Shown here: in pieces, positions 1 through 11,874 of the stretch
How the letters are laid out: every line of letters begins with the position of its first letter
Numbering within the stretch: the stretch's first letter is position 1
Source: Ceraceosorus guamensis
Lineage: Eukaryota; Basidiomycota; Exobasidiomycetes; Ceraceosorales; Ceraceosoraceae
DNA: 64,000 nucleotides
Assembly (NCBI RefSeq): GCF_003144195.1
Contig: NW_020290019.1
Location: 186,001 to 250,000 of the forward strand
Direction: 5' to 3'
Position numbers and translations under genes: made by a program
The notes under the pieces: generated by a model
Told to the model about the DNA's origin: nothing
Seen by the model: the letters and a program-made list of their open reading frames with translations, nothing else
The model's database searches: none

Positions 1-966
1 CCTCCGCTTCATGAAATAATCATCTAGCGACCATAGCTTTTGATGAGGCTCGACTTCAGAAGAAGAGCTGCCCCTGCTCGACTTGCCATCACGCGCGTGC
101 GACTTCGCAGTCTTGTGGAGTCCGCTGTCCGAACTGCCCATCGATGAGCCCGAGTCTGCTGTCCCCGGCCGAATCTTCCTGGTTGTCGGAGCGATGAGTC
201 CAGATCTTACGCTACTGCCCTCCGACTGCAGGTCAATCCCCGAAGAGCGGGGCGAGGCGAGTGAGATAGCCAATGAAGGCGATGTTACCGGTGTTGGCGC
301 GGGTCGGGAGGCCGCATTGACCACGCCGGTGGATTTGTGCGTGCTTGCTCCTGGGTTTAAAGGCAAGCTGCGTGAGACCGGCTCAGGCGAGGACGGCCTG
401 CTTGAAGGGGAAACTTCCGCTCGGTCTTTTCCGCGAGGTGGAGGTATCAAGAGGTAGTAGCCGTGCAACTTACGATGCACGTAATGGCTCTCCTGTCTTT
501 GGGTCTTTGTGATCTTGCAAGGCTCCGCACCGGCATGAACACCGGCAAAGAGCTCGGGAGAAAGATACGGCAAGACCTGAGCTGGCTCGACGAGACCGAG
601 ACGCACAGCCAGAGGCGCATGCACATCTCTCGGTGTATCGTCTTCGTGTTCGAAGCGTACCGGCCAGCTCTGCGTGATATCCTGCTGAACCGTTGAAGTG
701 CGGCGCCGATGATGAGCAACGGCGGTGTGGCTCAGCCTCGGCATGTCAGGCTTTGGGCTTGCGAAGGGGCTCGGGTCGGTGAGAGGGAGATTCGCAATGG
801 CAGTGGAGGTCTGAGCAACGTTCGCTGCCGCTGTCGTCTCTCCTTGGCCAGGTTGTGAGGGCGACTGCCGGATCGCGTGGTTGGGCGCTGATGCGCGCGG
901 TATGCTCATATCCGAGGGACCCATGTTGACGGACGCAAATGGCCGAAGCAGTTGCACGTCAGGCAT
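1..966 (-). CDS. Unknown Ser/Pro-rich protein, 3' end outside window
   Basis: A reading frame without stops runs on the minus strand from 966 off the left edge (322 codons), so the C-terminus is missing. It is bounded upstream by an in-frame TGA near 1075. The first ATG after that is at 966, but an upstream exon joined after the TGA cannot be excluded. The translation starts MPDVQLLRPF, is rich in Ser, Pro and Thr, and has one more ordered-looking stretch around residues 100-180 (containing RLGLVEPAQVLPYLSPEL and HRKLHGYYLLIPPP). It then becomes a Ser-rich tail with many SP and SSP sites that could be kinase targets. I do not recognise the family. Codon use resembles the clear genes of this window, and the ordered core argues against a chance frame. 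It is transcribed away from OGG1, with about 3.5 kb between them. Confidence 0.5.
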   Translation of the reverse strand, partial: MPDVQLLRPFASVNMGPSDMSIPRASAPNHAIRQSPSQPGQGETTAAANVAQTSTAIANLPLTDPSPFASPKPDMPRLSHTAVAHHRRRTSTVQQDITQSWPVRFEHEDDTPRDVHAPLAVRLGLVEPAQVLPYLSPELFAGVHAGAEPCKITKTQRQESHYVHRKLHGYYLLIPPPRGKDRAEVSPSSRPSSPEPVSRSLPLNPGASTHKSTGVVNAASRPAPTPVTSPSLAISLASPRSSGIDLQSEGSSVRSGLIAPTTRKIRPGTADSGSSMGSSDSGLHKTAKSHARDGKSSRGSSSSEVEPHQKLWSLDDYFMKRR

Positions 967-3900
967 CGGAGGGGCCAGGTTAGCCGGGCCAACGCTTTGT
1001 TGGGCGCTTATGATTTGTTGACGGGATGGTGAGGTGGTGCACAGAGGCTCAATCGTGTATGGCGAGCTTGCTCAGCGAGCTAGCTGACAATCTGGACTCA
1101 ACGCGAGACTAGACAGTCTCGCCTCGCCTAAATGAAAGATGTGCTAAGATACCTGTACTGCTGTGCGTAGTCTCATTGCTTGGCCGAATTGACCGAGTCA
1201 ATTAAGCGCCAACGCAAAGCTCTGTGAGAGACATTGAATGATCTTCGTCGTATGCAGGCGTGCAATGTCGACAGTCCAATCTCTTATTCCTTGAACTGGG
1301 CCAAGGCAAAACTTTGCGTCTGCTGTCGAGTCGGTAGACTGGCTACGGTAAACCAGATCGTGGGCAGGTATAGCGCAGAAGGCGCGAACGCTGGATGGCT
1401 GCTCAAGATTTCGAGATTTTCTCTCGTCTTGATATTGGTTGCGTTTGCAATTCCGAGCGTGTCCGAGCCATCGATGCTTTGCTAGCGGTCGAGAGACATC
1501 CAGCGCGAGATGAAGCACATAGTTGATACGGTGGCTGATGTCTCGTCAGAACGATCTGCAACCGCCTCCCACCTTGCACTGAGCTCTCACGAAGCTTTAC
1601 GGTTGCGAGCGCTCGTGTATATCATATGTGTAACACGCTGGCCAGCTAGATCCGCCGCGGCTCCCCGATGCAAACGGATACGAGCTTCCTTGCGAGCTGC
1701 TGTCCGCCACACGCGTAACCTGCCTTTTCTCGTGCTTCAGGCCGAGACCTGAATATATATAGGTGCGGCGAGCCAGCCTGCTCGACTTGTCTTGCGGTAG
1801 AGATCCAGAATGCGATGGTGGCCACAAAGGTACCGCGAGCAGCTTTCCACACAATCGGACCCGCACGACCGTGAGTGCCTCATGAAAGCTCCCGAACCGG
1901 CAAGTGCTCACGAATCGAGCTGTGGGATCAGCCGCTGCTGAGGGTGCTTGCTGCATGCGCGTCAATTTGCAAAAAGCCCTCACATACGAGTACCGCGGTA
2001 TACAATACTCACACATCAGCGAGGCCGACGCGCCCACAGGAACGGCTAAAGTGCTGCTCGTGTTCGCACTCCGCTCGAATCGACCCACCGGCTCCGGACC
2101 GGAACCTTTGGCATAGATATACGCAGCAGTGCTCGTCTAGCTGCAGAGCGACGATCCTATTCACGATTCTTGCTTTTGCTGATGAGCATCAGCAGAGGCT
2201 CTCTGCAGCATCATGGATACGAATCTTTATACAAGCCGACTCTGGCTGGATCGCAAGCCGCGCAGCAGTCTCAGGACTACTGAACTATTCATGATAGCGG
2301 CCTACATGCTGCTGCTATCATATCGTGGACACCTACCTGTCTGCATAAAGAAACATGTCTACTTCAGCACTCAAGACTGCATGCTTGACTCGAATGTCCG
2401 CGGCTTGCTATTCTCTTTCTTGCTTTTGCGTCGGGTGTGCGTACGCGGCCAGCACATACGGTACATACCGACCCGTACGCTCGCGCCCGGCGGGTCGAGA
2501 GGTACGAGCAAGAAGAGTATCGCTGGGGATGGGGCGAGTAGCCTGTACCGTATACTTGAGCCACCGCGCTTCTCTATTTAGCTAGAGCACCAGGCAAGGC
2601 GAGCGAGAAAGCCGCCGAACGTGTGCTGCATGCTGGTCATGAAAACGATTACCTCGCAGCAAGGCGGTATGATCAAGTCAGACAGGAATAAGTGTGAGTG
2701 CACTTCGATCGAGCGTGCAGGCATGTGCATGTCTGCTGGGAAGTTTCGTCTGCGTAGGCCCGCTTCGGAAAAGTCGACGATAATATTGGCCTCGAGCACT
2801 CGATCCATCGTGACAAGGCAAGTCTTGGCTTCTGCAGGCTGCTGTGCAGTCGAGCAAGTCACCTTGCACCTTTGCGGCTCTAACACCTACACCTCTGGAT
2901 CACGAGTGTGAGTGTGACTTGAAGGCGCGAAATGTATCGCCGTGACCCCAACTGAGCTGTCCAGCCCGAGTTTCTGCTCCTCCAATCACGACTTGCTCAC
3001 CTTGCAGTCATCATTACATATGCAGCAGTCGAAGCAGGTGAGACAGTCGAGGGCTGGTTTGCAGCGGCGCAGCGCGAATGCTCAGCAACCATGCACAAAC
3101 GTACATGCGAAGGTCTTACTCGGTTCCGCAGAGACGACTTGTCCACATCAATCAACTCGGCAATTTGTGATCGATTAGGCCAAGCCTGCACTCTCGAGCT
3201 AAAAGTCTCGGAGCAGAGCGCAAGAGATATGTATGTAAGAGCTATATGGGCGACTCGGTCCAAGCCAAGCCCTCGGGGCCATAGAAACGTGGCCAAATGA
3301 TGCGCTCTGTGCCGCTGCGAGCGTACCTGCAGCAGAAGAGAAAGTTGCGAGCTTAGCGTGTGTGTGCGTGAGTGCTGCAAGACCATGTATCGCCAGCACG
3401 GCGAGATGCTCGCTCTTCGCATGTCGGAACTCTGAGGTAGCTGCAGTGCGTGTGAAGCTCTTCATTGCTCGCGTTCAACGAAAGTAACAACAGCCACAGG
3501 GAGTCACGAGTCCCAACACCTCGCACACGTAGCCCGTCCTGCTTCATCAGACTCAAACGAGGAAGAGGACGAGGCCGAAAGTAGCAACTATGCTGGGGCC
3601 AGATGATCATGACGTCCGTTGTGGACCGGAGTTCGAAGCTGGCATGCTTTTTTAGCAGCAATCACGAATCCTGAATCGACAATGAGCAAGCCGCTGCAAA
3701 TCAAGAAAAGATCCGCCGAGAAAAGACGGACTTCTTGGGAAGACCATGCAAGAAGTCCGAACGATCGTCACACGCGGACGCGCACACTCAAGACTTCCAT
3801 GAAGAGTTGACTCCCCGCTCATCGTCGCTGTCATGGGGCGGCCACGGACGAGGTGAAACGTGCAAAGTGCTGCCTATCACAGCTTGGTTGCTTGCTATGC

Positions 3901-4536
3901 ATAAAGGGATCATTGAGGCATCTATAGTCTTGAGTGGAGTCTTTTGCAGTCATTCAAAATTCAAATTGAGTTAGATGGGTGCTTCAGATGCCCTGCAAAG
4001 TCAGAAAGAAGCTCTCCGGATTCTGGCGTCGAAGGGACGCTTGGTCGCTTGCCAACCTGCTAATCATCACGCGTATATGTTGTATCTGTGATTTCACGCT
4101 TTCATCCGTGATTTGCACTCGTGACTTTCTGACGCGTTGGTCAATTTGACGTTCCTGCATCACGCTGCCATGCAAACGATGAGAATATTCGCGAGGATTG
4201 TGATTGATACCTCCACACCCCGAACTACAGCCCGCACCTCCGCCGGTCAGTCCTCGCCGGAAGCTCTCATTGTGCACCATTCGCAACCGTCATCATCCCA
4301 TCCATCCTCTCTTCCTCACTCGTTTCGTCCCGACTCTTCGCGTACTCGCATTGCCGTACTGGAGCCCTGTATTGCAGCCTGCGTCGGCGCGTGAACATTA
4401 TCCTCCCTGTGGCCAGACCCTAGCGAGCAACATCCTATTCATTCGCTGCAAAACCAGGCGATGTTACGTAGCCGCGGCGAGGCATGGCTTTGCAGCTCTG
4501 CGAAGCACGTTAAATTGTCAAGCACACTCTTTCACC
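967..4536. other. Gene-poor 3.6 kb interval
   Basis: This interval lies between the divergent unknown gene (-) and OGG1 (+). It holds many chance reading frames of 60-163 codons, none with recognisable domains, gene-like codon use or supported splice sites. It is rich in CATATG/TATATA-like steps and in short TCACGA-type motifs. No RNA gene was recognised. The last 300 bases are C/T-rich (for example 4290-4340), as expected for an OGG1 promoter or leader. Confidence 0.5.
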
Positions 4537-6745
4537 ATGTCCAGTACTGTGGGGATCTCGAGAGATGCTACACTCGTCCCAGGTAGCCCACCTATCCCAC
4601 CTCGACCACCTCCAGGCTACGCATCCCTCCGCGTCTTGCCTTCCGAGATACTCCTGGAGCTCACCATTTCCAACCGGTGCGGACAGGCGTTCAGATGGCG
4701 AGCCATTGATGTATGGGAGCCGGTCGATCGAGAGAAGGCAGAATATCCAGCTAGAAATTTATCGTCGGTGGTGACGAAGGATGAGAGCTTGGTAGATGCT
4801 GCCGTTGCGAATCGCCCCATCAAGGCGGATCCAGACCAAAATGATACATCATCTGCATGGCCCAACGCACACCATGACGACGTGGGGGTGAAGGCCGAGC
4901 ATGGGCAGAAGACAGAGTCCACTTCGTCATTTACCAGTGATGTCGAGTGGCAACGGTGGACCGAGTACTCAATGGCGCTATCCGATCGAGTGATCCTGCT
5001 GCGCCAAGACGTCTCTAGAGGCTACGTCTACCATCGTACACGGCTTCCCGATGCAATTGAGGCTCAGCTTAGCAGATACGATTACGTCGAGCTATACGAA
5101 AGGGGCACAGATGCGTGGCTCAGAGACTATCTCAATATCCGAGTGCCGCTGGATCAAATGTATCAGGAGTGGGCGGACAAGGACAAAGTGTTTGCAAGAT
5201 TTGCCAAGCGTTTTGCAGGCGTCAGGATGCTTAGACAAGGTGAGTTCGGATGAACATATGGCGCTGCATCCTTGCGTAGGGACGCCATTTTGCTCATTTG
5301 ACTCTCTTCCCACCTCGCGGCAGATCCCTGGGAATGCTTGTGCGCATTCATATGCTCCAGCAATAACAATATCGCACGGATAGGTCAAATGGTTATGGCA
5401 CTGAGCCATCGATACTCTCCGCCTCTCCTCACGCTCGAATATCCCCCACCTCCGCCGAACACTGGCACTGATGCTACTTCCACGGGCGTTCAAGCGGGAG
5501 CAACGCGAATAACGTACCACCCCTTCCCTGCTGCCGCAGCCCTGACTTCCGAGGATGTGGAAGGCACGTTGAGGAACGAGCTTGCTTTCGGATATCGAGC
5601 AAAATATATTTGGCAAACAGCCAGGGTCCTCGCTCAAACGCATGTCGGCGCGGAGCCGGACTGTGGATACGAGTGCAGGCTCGCATTGGAAGGTTCGAAT
5701 CTTGCTTCTTTCGATGGGACTCCACGGAATTTGTCAAGACCTGCGACTCCGCCTCCTACTCCGCGGAAGAGGAAGCGTACGAAAACGGATGCTAAAGGCT
5801 TTGCCAAAGAAGGTGAAGGCAGCGCTTCGACAGAAAGCAATCGCTTGCAAACGACACACTCGCCCACGTCTTTCCTACACTCCTTGAGATCCATGACATA
5901 CCCTGAAGCCCGTGCGGAGCTGATCAAGTTCCAAGGAGTCGGGCCAAAAGTTGCAGAGTGAGAAGACGTGGAGAGAGCGCTGTGGATCGCTGCGCGGCTG
6001 ATAGCTTACTTCCGTTTGATGTCATCACAGCTGCATTTTGTTAATGTCGATGGACCAGCCCTCTAGTATTCCCGTCGACCGGCACGTCTATCAGGTACGT
6101 CTTTGGTCTGTCGTGCTCGCTTGACTATAGGCTGTCTGTCGAGTCATGAAATTGACTCGTCTTGTCCTACCAACCAAGTTCGCGGCGCGCTGGTACGGCA
6201 TGCGGGTGAAAGAAGGCAACAAGGGCTACGAAGAGCTCGCCGATCGCTTCAGGCAGCTTTGGGGAGAGTATGCAGGCTGGGCACACTCGGTCATTTTTAC
6301 TGCGGATTTGCGCTCGTTCCAGAACTACAAAGTCGAGGCTGTGAATGGCGAGAAGGTGAAGCAGGAAGACTTGCGTAGCTCAATGGAGCTGCCGGGGCTC
6401 AACATGATCGACGCCAAGCCTTTCATTCCGACACCTCCGGCTGCTCCTCTCGTTGCTGCACAGCCAGAAACTGAGACACTTACACCAATGCTACTCAAGC
6501 AAGTTGACACGAGCAGCTATCATCGACCGCGAAGGCCAGTATCGAGGCGCATTCAAACCCTTGAATCTGCTAGCGCTGGCAAAGAACCCACACATAGGCC
6601 AACGCCGCACGGAAAGGCCAGCAGTCCATTGCGACCTTCCTCTCAGGCGCAGACAGGTAGCCCTGCTGAGAACGCCCACGGCGATACGACGCCTTCGACA
6701 ACGATGGCGGATAGAGTCAAGACCACGCGGCGGAAAAGGGCGTAA
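4537..6745 (+). CDS. OGG1: 8-oxoguanine DNA glycosylase/AP lyase OGG1
   Basis: OGG1 removes 8-oxoguanine paired with cytosine and nicks the AP site, starting base excision repair in nucleus and mitochondria. Four exons: 4537-5239, 5324-5957, 6031-6094 and 6179-6745, about 655 residues. The N-terminal OGG domain has CGQAFRWR. The helix-hairpin-helix GPD domain has CSSNNNIARIGQMV, spanning the first intron. The catalytic Lys is in FQGVGPKVADC and the catalytic Asp in SIPVDRHVYQ, both of which form only when the introns are removed. A conserved WGEYAGWAHSV helix follows. The protein is far longer than the usual 345-450 residues. It has an acidic/Ser insert in the N domain, a second insert with a basic NLS-like RKRKRTK before the hairpin, and a low-complexity C-tail ending TTRRKRA. 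The start at 4537 (MSSTVGIS) is the first ATG consistent with the domain; the frame is open further upstream without family similarity. The 3' end faces the next gene with 26 bases between stops. Confidence 0.95.
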
Positions 6746-6771
6746 ATGACGATGAGATTTGCACAGCTGGA

Positions 6772-7833
6772 TCAAAAGAAGCTTGGCAAGCGCTTCTTTT
6801 CGTAAGGCACGAGCTTGCTCTGCCGGCTAGGCACGTCAGCCATGGAAGTGCCAGCGTTGGAATCTCTTTCTTGTCCATGCTTTGAACTAGCGCTTGGGAG
6901 CTCAGCGTACTGCTCTGGCAAGGGTGGATGGCGAGCTTCTTTTGTCACCACGAAGGTGGGCTGGCCAGCGACCTCGGTATGGTACTGCCTGACCTCTCGG
7001 AAATGGATGGGAGCGTACTTGTGAAACTTGAGATGAAGGTCCTGGGACGGCCGTTTTTTCAATTCGTTGGGCTCCTTGTTCCACTCCCACGTCTTGTCGC
7101 CCGCGTACGTCGAGTGCGACGCTGGCTCTTTATCTCGAACGAGCTCTGGTCTTTCGGTCGTATGGCGCCGAATCTGCTTCGGAGGCCTCATTTCTCCACC
7201 GTCTGGTCCTGGAGGCAGCTTATCCATGGGCAGATGTGTGTCTGTGTGGGGAACCTTTGTGATCTCGTGGCTGGTGAGGTGTAGGTTACCGTAGATGTCC
7301 TCGGCGAAATTCTGCTTGACGTGCCAATCATGATTGCCAGACTCCAGCCTCACGTCCGTCGGGCCGAGTGAGCCGGTGACGTGTGCGCCGATCTGCGAAG
7401 GGTCGACCTTCAGGGATGTGGCTTTCGTTGGGATGACGTAGGGGTGGTTGATGTACTGCGTGCCTTGCCACTCTTTAGGGATAGGTCGAAAGGTGGATGA
7501 CTTGGACGTCATAGCCAAAGATACGTGGGGCGGATTCTCGTGGAGGTGCTCGATCTCTGCCCACTTGTGAGTGTGCGCAGCTTCTTCCACTTCTGGCATG
7601 GCCTTGCAGCAGATCAAGGATCCCAAACCTCTTCTTTTCAAAGCGTAGACTGCATTCCTGGATTCTAGGACGTCTTCATTGCTGATGTGGGCGCGCACCT
7701 GGTATTTGAACACGGCTTCACCACCATCCACGAGGCGTTTGCCGGGAAAAGGCTTCAACGCCGAGACTCCAAACCCCATCAGGAGGAAAGTGCAAAGCCA
7801 CACTGCATCGAGCAGCATGTTGCGCGTCGGCAT
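6772..7833 (-). CDS. Orphan secreted protein, 353 residues
   Basis: Single-exon gene on the minus strand with a true ATG (MPTRNMLLDA). Residues 6-25 are strongly hydrophobic and end in a signal-peptidase-like VSA, followed by KPFPGKR, a possible Kex2-type KR site. The mature part is hydrophilic and rich in His, Lys, Pro and Glu. It has only one close Cys pair (ICC) and no transmembrane segment, so the protein is probably secreted or enters the secretory pathway. I recognise no domain; it may be lineage-specific, and a secreted effector-like role is inference only. Its stop lies 26 bases from the OGG1 stop on the other strand, so the two 3' UTRs almost certainly overlap. A TATA-like TTATAAAT lies on the same strand about 255 bases upstream of the ATG. 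Confidence 0.8.
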   Translation of the reverse strand: MPTRNMLLDAVWLCTFLLMGFGVSALKPFPGKRLVDGGEAVFKYQVRAHISNEDVLESRNAVYALKRRGLGSLICCKAMPEVEEAAHTHKWAEIEHLHENPPHVSLAMTSKSSTFRPIPKEWQGTQYINHPYVIPTKATSLKVDPSQIGAHVTGSLGPTDVRLESGNHDWHVKQNFAEDIYGNLHLTSHEITKVPHTDTHLPMDKLPPGPDGGEMRPPKQIRRHTTERPELVRDKEPASHSTYAGDKTWEWNKEPNELKKRPSQDLHLKFHKYAPIHFREVRQYHTEVAGQPTFVVTKEARHPPLPEQYAELPSASSKHGQERDSNAGTSMADVPSRQSKLVPYEKKRLPSFF

Positions 7834-8971
7834 AGAACTTCTGGCTTGACGAAATCGCTATATGGAGGATCGGAGCAGCGACGATGAGCGCGCGGACTCT
7901 GACGGGCGTGAAGAGTGACGCAACTCGAGACTAACCAGAGCAACTCGGTAAGTATCTCGACTGTACAAAGAGCCGCTTCTGAATTTGGTACGCCCTTTTT
8001 GAAAAAAAGGCACCAATCAACGCACCGCTACCTGGAATGATGAGGGGATGAGGCTTGTTGGGTGCGTCAGGAATCGTTCGCCCAGCATTTATAAGTCGAG
8101 GTCTTGCCACACCGGTCACACACACCAAGCTTCCGAAGCAGCAAGACGCGCGGACCTTGCCCATTAAAACGAAGCATGGGCGGAGGCATCATCGACGCCA
8201 CCCGAAGCAGATCGAGCACCGAATCGATTCCGCGTCCTTCCGCCGCTTATACTGGTCGAGACGCTGATTGAGTGGCACCGACGTTGCGCTCAATCGACGT
8301 GGCTGATGACCTGGAGGGTTTGGACGGGCCCTCTCGGGCGTTCTGTGACGTACGGATTAACGGCTCGCTGGCGTCTGGGTGGCGACGCTGCTCATGCGTT
8401 TGTCATCCGTGCTTGCCACCTCGGAGCGGACACTTGCGATTAGCCGAAGCGGCACCGACTCCGCAGTAGCGCACACTATGTAGAGGATTTCAACGTGCCA
8501 TCATACATTTCGCAAATCACTCCAAACGCCAAGAACAATATTCACTTTGTCCGACGGCCTGGCCGCTCTCGCCACTCCATCATTACTATGCGGCGCATTT
8601 GCCGGATCGAGCGACCCCAGCGCCGAAGGAAGCTCGATTGTAAGAAAAGACACACGCAGGCGGTATTCACAGCGAAACATCGTCATGGCAATAGATGCGT
8701 CTATCAAATTTCACGGGCATGATTGGTCCGGTCCGAGAGCGTGCTGCCCAGAGGTGCAATGCACGGGTGAGAGACGCTACTGACCATATTTCCCCGCCAA
8801 TATTATTACAGGTATCGCAGGTAAATTTTGAGGGGCCTGCTGAGGCCAGCTATTGGCGTGCAGCGCGTGAAGGTGGCAGTCGCAGGCTAGAAGACAGGCG
8901 GCTGCCAATCGAAGGCCCGGAGATTGATGCACACCCGCAAACGTGTCGCTTTGATGCAGTCCATCGACGGC
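7834..8971. other. Spacer between ARB1 3' end and secreted-protein gene
   Basis: This carries the promoter side of the secreted-protein gene (next to 7833) and the 3' flank of ARB1 (next to 8971). A minus-strand frame at 7931-8164 begins with ATG, but it has no recognisable content and overlaps the TATA-like element, so it is not called. Nothing else is supported. Confidence 0.5.
8087..8094 (-). promoter_or_regulatory. Putative TATA box of the 6772-7833 gene
   Basis: On the minus strand the sequence reads TTATAAAT, about 255 bases before the ATG at 7833. This is a good match to a TATA element, but the distance implies a leader of some 200 bases. It is a prediction from sequence only. Confidence 0.35.
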
Positions 8972-11025
8972 TCATGCCTTGCCCTTGGCAGTGAGCTTGG
9001 CTTTCTCGATAGCCGCCGCACTGTTCTTCATCAGCTGCTTCTTGTAGGTTCCAATGTCGATATCTCGGGAGCTGAGGTTGATAATCTTTCCATCCTTCAC
9101 CTCCCAAATTTCGTTTGCAATCTTGGACAGCAATCTGAAATCGTGCGAGACGACGACCACACCGCCTTCGAATTCGACGATAGCTTGGGCCAGCGCATCA
9201 ATCGAAGACATGTCCAAATGGTTCGTGGGCTCGTCCAACAACAAGATGTGCGGGTTCTCCATTGCCAATTGAGCAAAGACGACTCTGTTCCTCAATCCGT
9301 CGGACAGAGTTTTGATGGCGCTAGTTTGGTGGGCGCCCGTAAGGCCGAACCGACCGATTTGCTGGCGCCAGAATTGCACTCCCTTCTCTGGCATCTGCTC
9401 CTTGTACTACAAAGGAAACAGAGAAGCGCAGGGCGAGTCAGCAAAGACGCTTCAGAGACTTGTACTCGGCCTCCTTGCTCACCTTGGACTCGATGTACTC
9501 AAGCGGTGACTTGTCGTACGGCAGCTGATCGGCAGAGTGTTGACTGTACTTGGCAAGCTTGAGGCCGGCATGCCTCTGTACTGAGCCTTCCACTGCCATA
9601 AGGGCTCCGGTGATCAGGTTCAGCAGGGTGGATTTACCGGTACCATTTTGTCCCACAATGCAGACACGGCTGTCCATATCGATACCGAAAGACAAGTCCT
9701 TGTACAGGTAGTCCTCCTTTTTGCCGCTGTAGCTGAAAGCCACCTCATTGAATGCAATGATAGGAGGGGGCAGCTTGCGCACATCCTCAAAGTTGAAACG
9801 CAAAGGTCGAGGTGTAGTGACGGGTTGGATCAAGCCGGCAGCTTCCATCTTGTCGATGATCTTTTGCTTCGACTTGGCTTGTTTGACCAAGTTTGCGTAA
9901 GTACCGGCACTCGCAATGAACTTCTTGATATGAGCAATCTCTTCCTGCTGCTTGGCGTACGCCTTCATTTGGTTCGTCTCGTTTTCTGCCTTGGTACGCA
10001 CATAGGTGGTGTAGTTACCGCCGTAGTAGACCAGCGTTTTGTGGTGGGTCAGATCCATGATGTTGGTGCAGATGGAGTCCATGAAGTCAGCAGAGTGGGA
10101 TGTCAAGACAAGGATATGGTTGTAGGTAGACAAGTAGGCTTCGAGCCAGACGACTGCTTCAAGATCCAAATGGTTCGTAGGTTCATCCAGGAGCAAGAGG
10201 TGGGGCTTGATGAAAAGAGCACGAGCAAGGGCGACACGCATACGCCAACCACCAGAAAGATCCTTGGTCGGCTTGTTCATCATCGTCTTGCTGAAACCGA
10301 GACCATGCAGAATGGCGCCTGCCTTGGCCTCAAACGTGCTTGGGTCAAGCTCCTCCAGTTCTTCGTATTTGAGCTCGAGTCCAACCTCGTCTACAGCATC
10401 CGCGGTGGACATGTCCTCGATCTCCTTTTCGAGACGGGCGACCTTCTCCTGAGCGCTCTTGATGCAGTACTCCAATCCGTTCTCCTCCGACGGCTCGACC
10501 TCACCGCGCACCAAGTGGATGTCGACGTGCCCAGGAATCTCGACGTCTCTGTTGGCCAGAGCTTCCAAAAAAGTAGTCTTTCCTGATCCGTTCTCTCCCA
10601 GCAACCCATATCTTTGTCCGTAATTGAGTGCTACGCTGGCACCATCGACGAGAAGACGACCATGAAAGCTCATGGTGAAGCTGTCGATGTGAATGTCTCG
10701 GCCTTGAGGATCGCTAGTGAGCACACCTGACGCATTGCGGTCAGTGGCCAGAGCGAGCTTCTTCATGTCAATCTCTTCCACCTCATCGCCATTCACGCTG
10801 GTGGGTGCGGTGGAGGCGCCGGTCTTGGCAGACGTTGAAGTGGCAGTGGAAGCGGTCTCACCCTTGGCCTCCGCCTTGGCCTGAGCCTTGGCCGCCTTCT
10901 CGCTGTGGGGCCATATGAATAGATCGACGTCAGTGTGCCCAGCCAGCCAAAGAAGCGAATTGGCTCGGACCAAGCGCATCTACTTACGCTTGGCGTTTGG
11001 CCTTGGACGCAGATACTGGAGGCAT
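8972..11025 (-). CDS. ARB1: ABC-F ATPase ARB1 (ribosome biogenesis)
   Basis: Soluble twin-ATPase of the ABCF2/Arb1 type. Family members shuttle between nucleus and cytoplasm and are needed for 40S and 60S biogenesis. Three exons on the minus strand: 10988-11025, 9483-10902 and 8972-9406, giving 630 residues. The first exon encodes only [12 protein letters not shown] plus part of a codon, which matches the Arb1 N-terminus as I remember it. An Ala/Lys/Glu-rich N-tail follows. ABC domain 1 has the P-loop [10 protein letters not shown], signature [13 protein letters not shown] and DEPTNHLD. Domain 2 has [24 protein letters not shown] (the LSDG form seen in Arb1) and DEPTNHLD. There are no transmembrane segments. 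The second intron (9407-9482) interrupts IESK|YKEQ. Frames open on the plus strand inside this gene are shadows. Confidence 0.96.
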
Positions 11026-11874
11026 ATTGTCAGCAGGTCGTAAATAGCGTCGTGGTGTGTAGAGGATGGACGATCAGGCCTTGGTCTTGAAGGAGACCAG
11101 CTTGTATGCGTGACTTCTCAAAGCGAGAAGCAGTGCCGCTAGTCGGTTTGGATGGTGCCCAGCGGATAAGGGCTACCGATTTTGAGATCGTTGGTGAAGG
11201 CAAGACAGATTTTGATTCTCAAGAAGAAACCTCGGCAAAGAGGACTGACCGTTCGATTGTTTGCCTGCTCGAGCCACAACAAACGTTGGTTGGACGAAAG
11301 ACGCGCGACTGATGATGAGCCACTTACATTTCAATCGTTTGACCTCCTGCAAGAAACTTTTGACGCGCAGAGCGGCGGCGCTTATTGCATATGCTGCGCA
11401 CGCTAAGCCCGTGCGTCTGGCGTTTGGCGAGGAGCTGCCGCGTGCTGCTTTTGATATACGCGGCAGTCATGAGTGCGGCACCTTGCCGTCATTCGTGATT
11501 CGTGGTTATTCGTGATTCGATCTGAGGCGGCGTTCATGCGCCTGCGCCTCTGCATGCCATCCACCGCGCGTCTCACAAAGCCGTATCGAAAATTTGCATC
11601 GCTGAGCACGTGACTGTCCTCTTTCCCGGCCGAAATTTGTAAAGCTCACCTCCACCTCAATCCAGACTTGCAGCAGCTGCTGGCTAAGCCCGGGCTTACG
11701 CACAGCGTATGCGGCTCAGCACGCAGGGGATCAGAACACCTCGCTACCGCGGGGTGTCGTACGACGATGGGCAGTCTGAGTGGTCCTGAACTATACGCAG
11801 CGATTGGCGCCTCGAAAGCCCGCACATCATTCCTCTTTCCATTGACCAACCACCCTCAGATCGCCTTTTCTCTC
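11026..11874. promoter_or_regulatory. Shared upstream region of ARB1 and MsrB
   Basis: Divergent promoter interval of about 850 bases. It contains a clustered array of the dispersed motif at 11491-11519 (three near-copies of ATTCGTGATT). No TATA box stands out. Reading frames inside it show no family similarity. Confidence 0.5.

Noticed and set aside
5690-5705. tRNA B-box-like GGTTCGAATC
   Set aside because: It lies in the middle of an OGG1 coding exon with no tRNA structure around it.
9648-10586. 312-codon plus-strand frame
   Set aside because: Exact antisense shadow of the ARB1 coding exon, which has complete ABC motifs.
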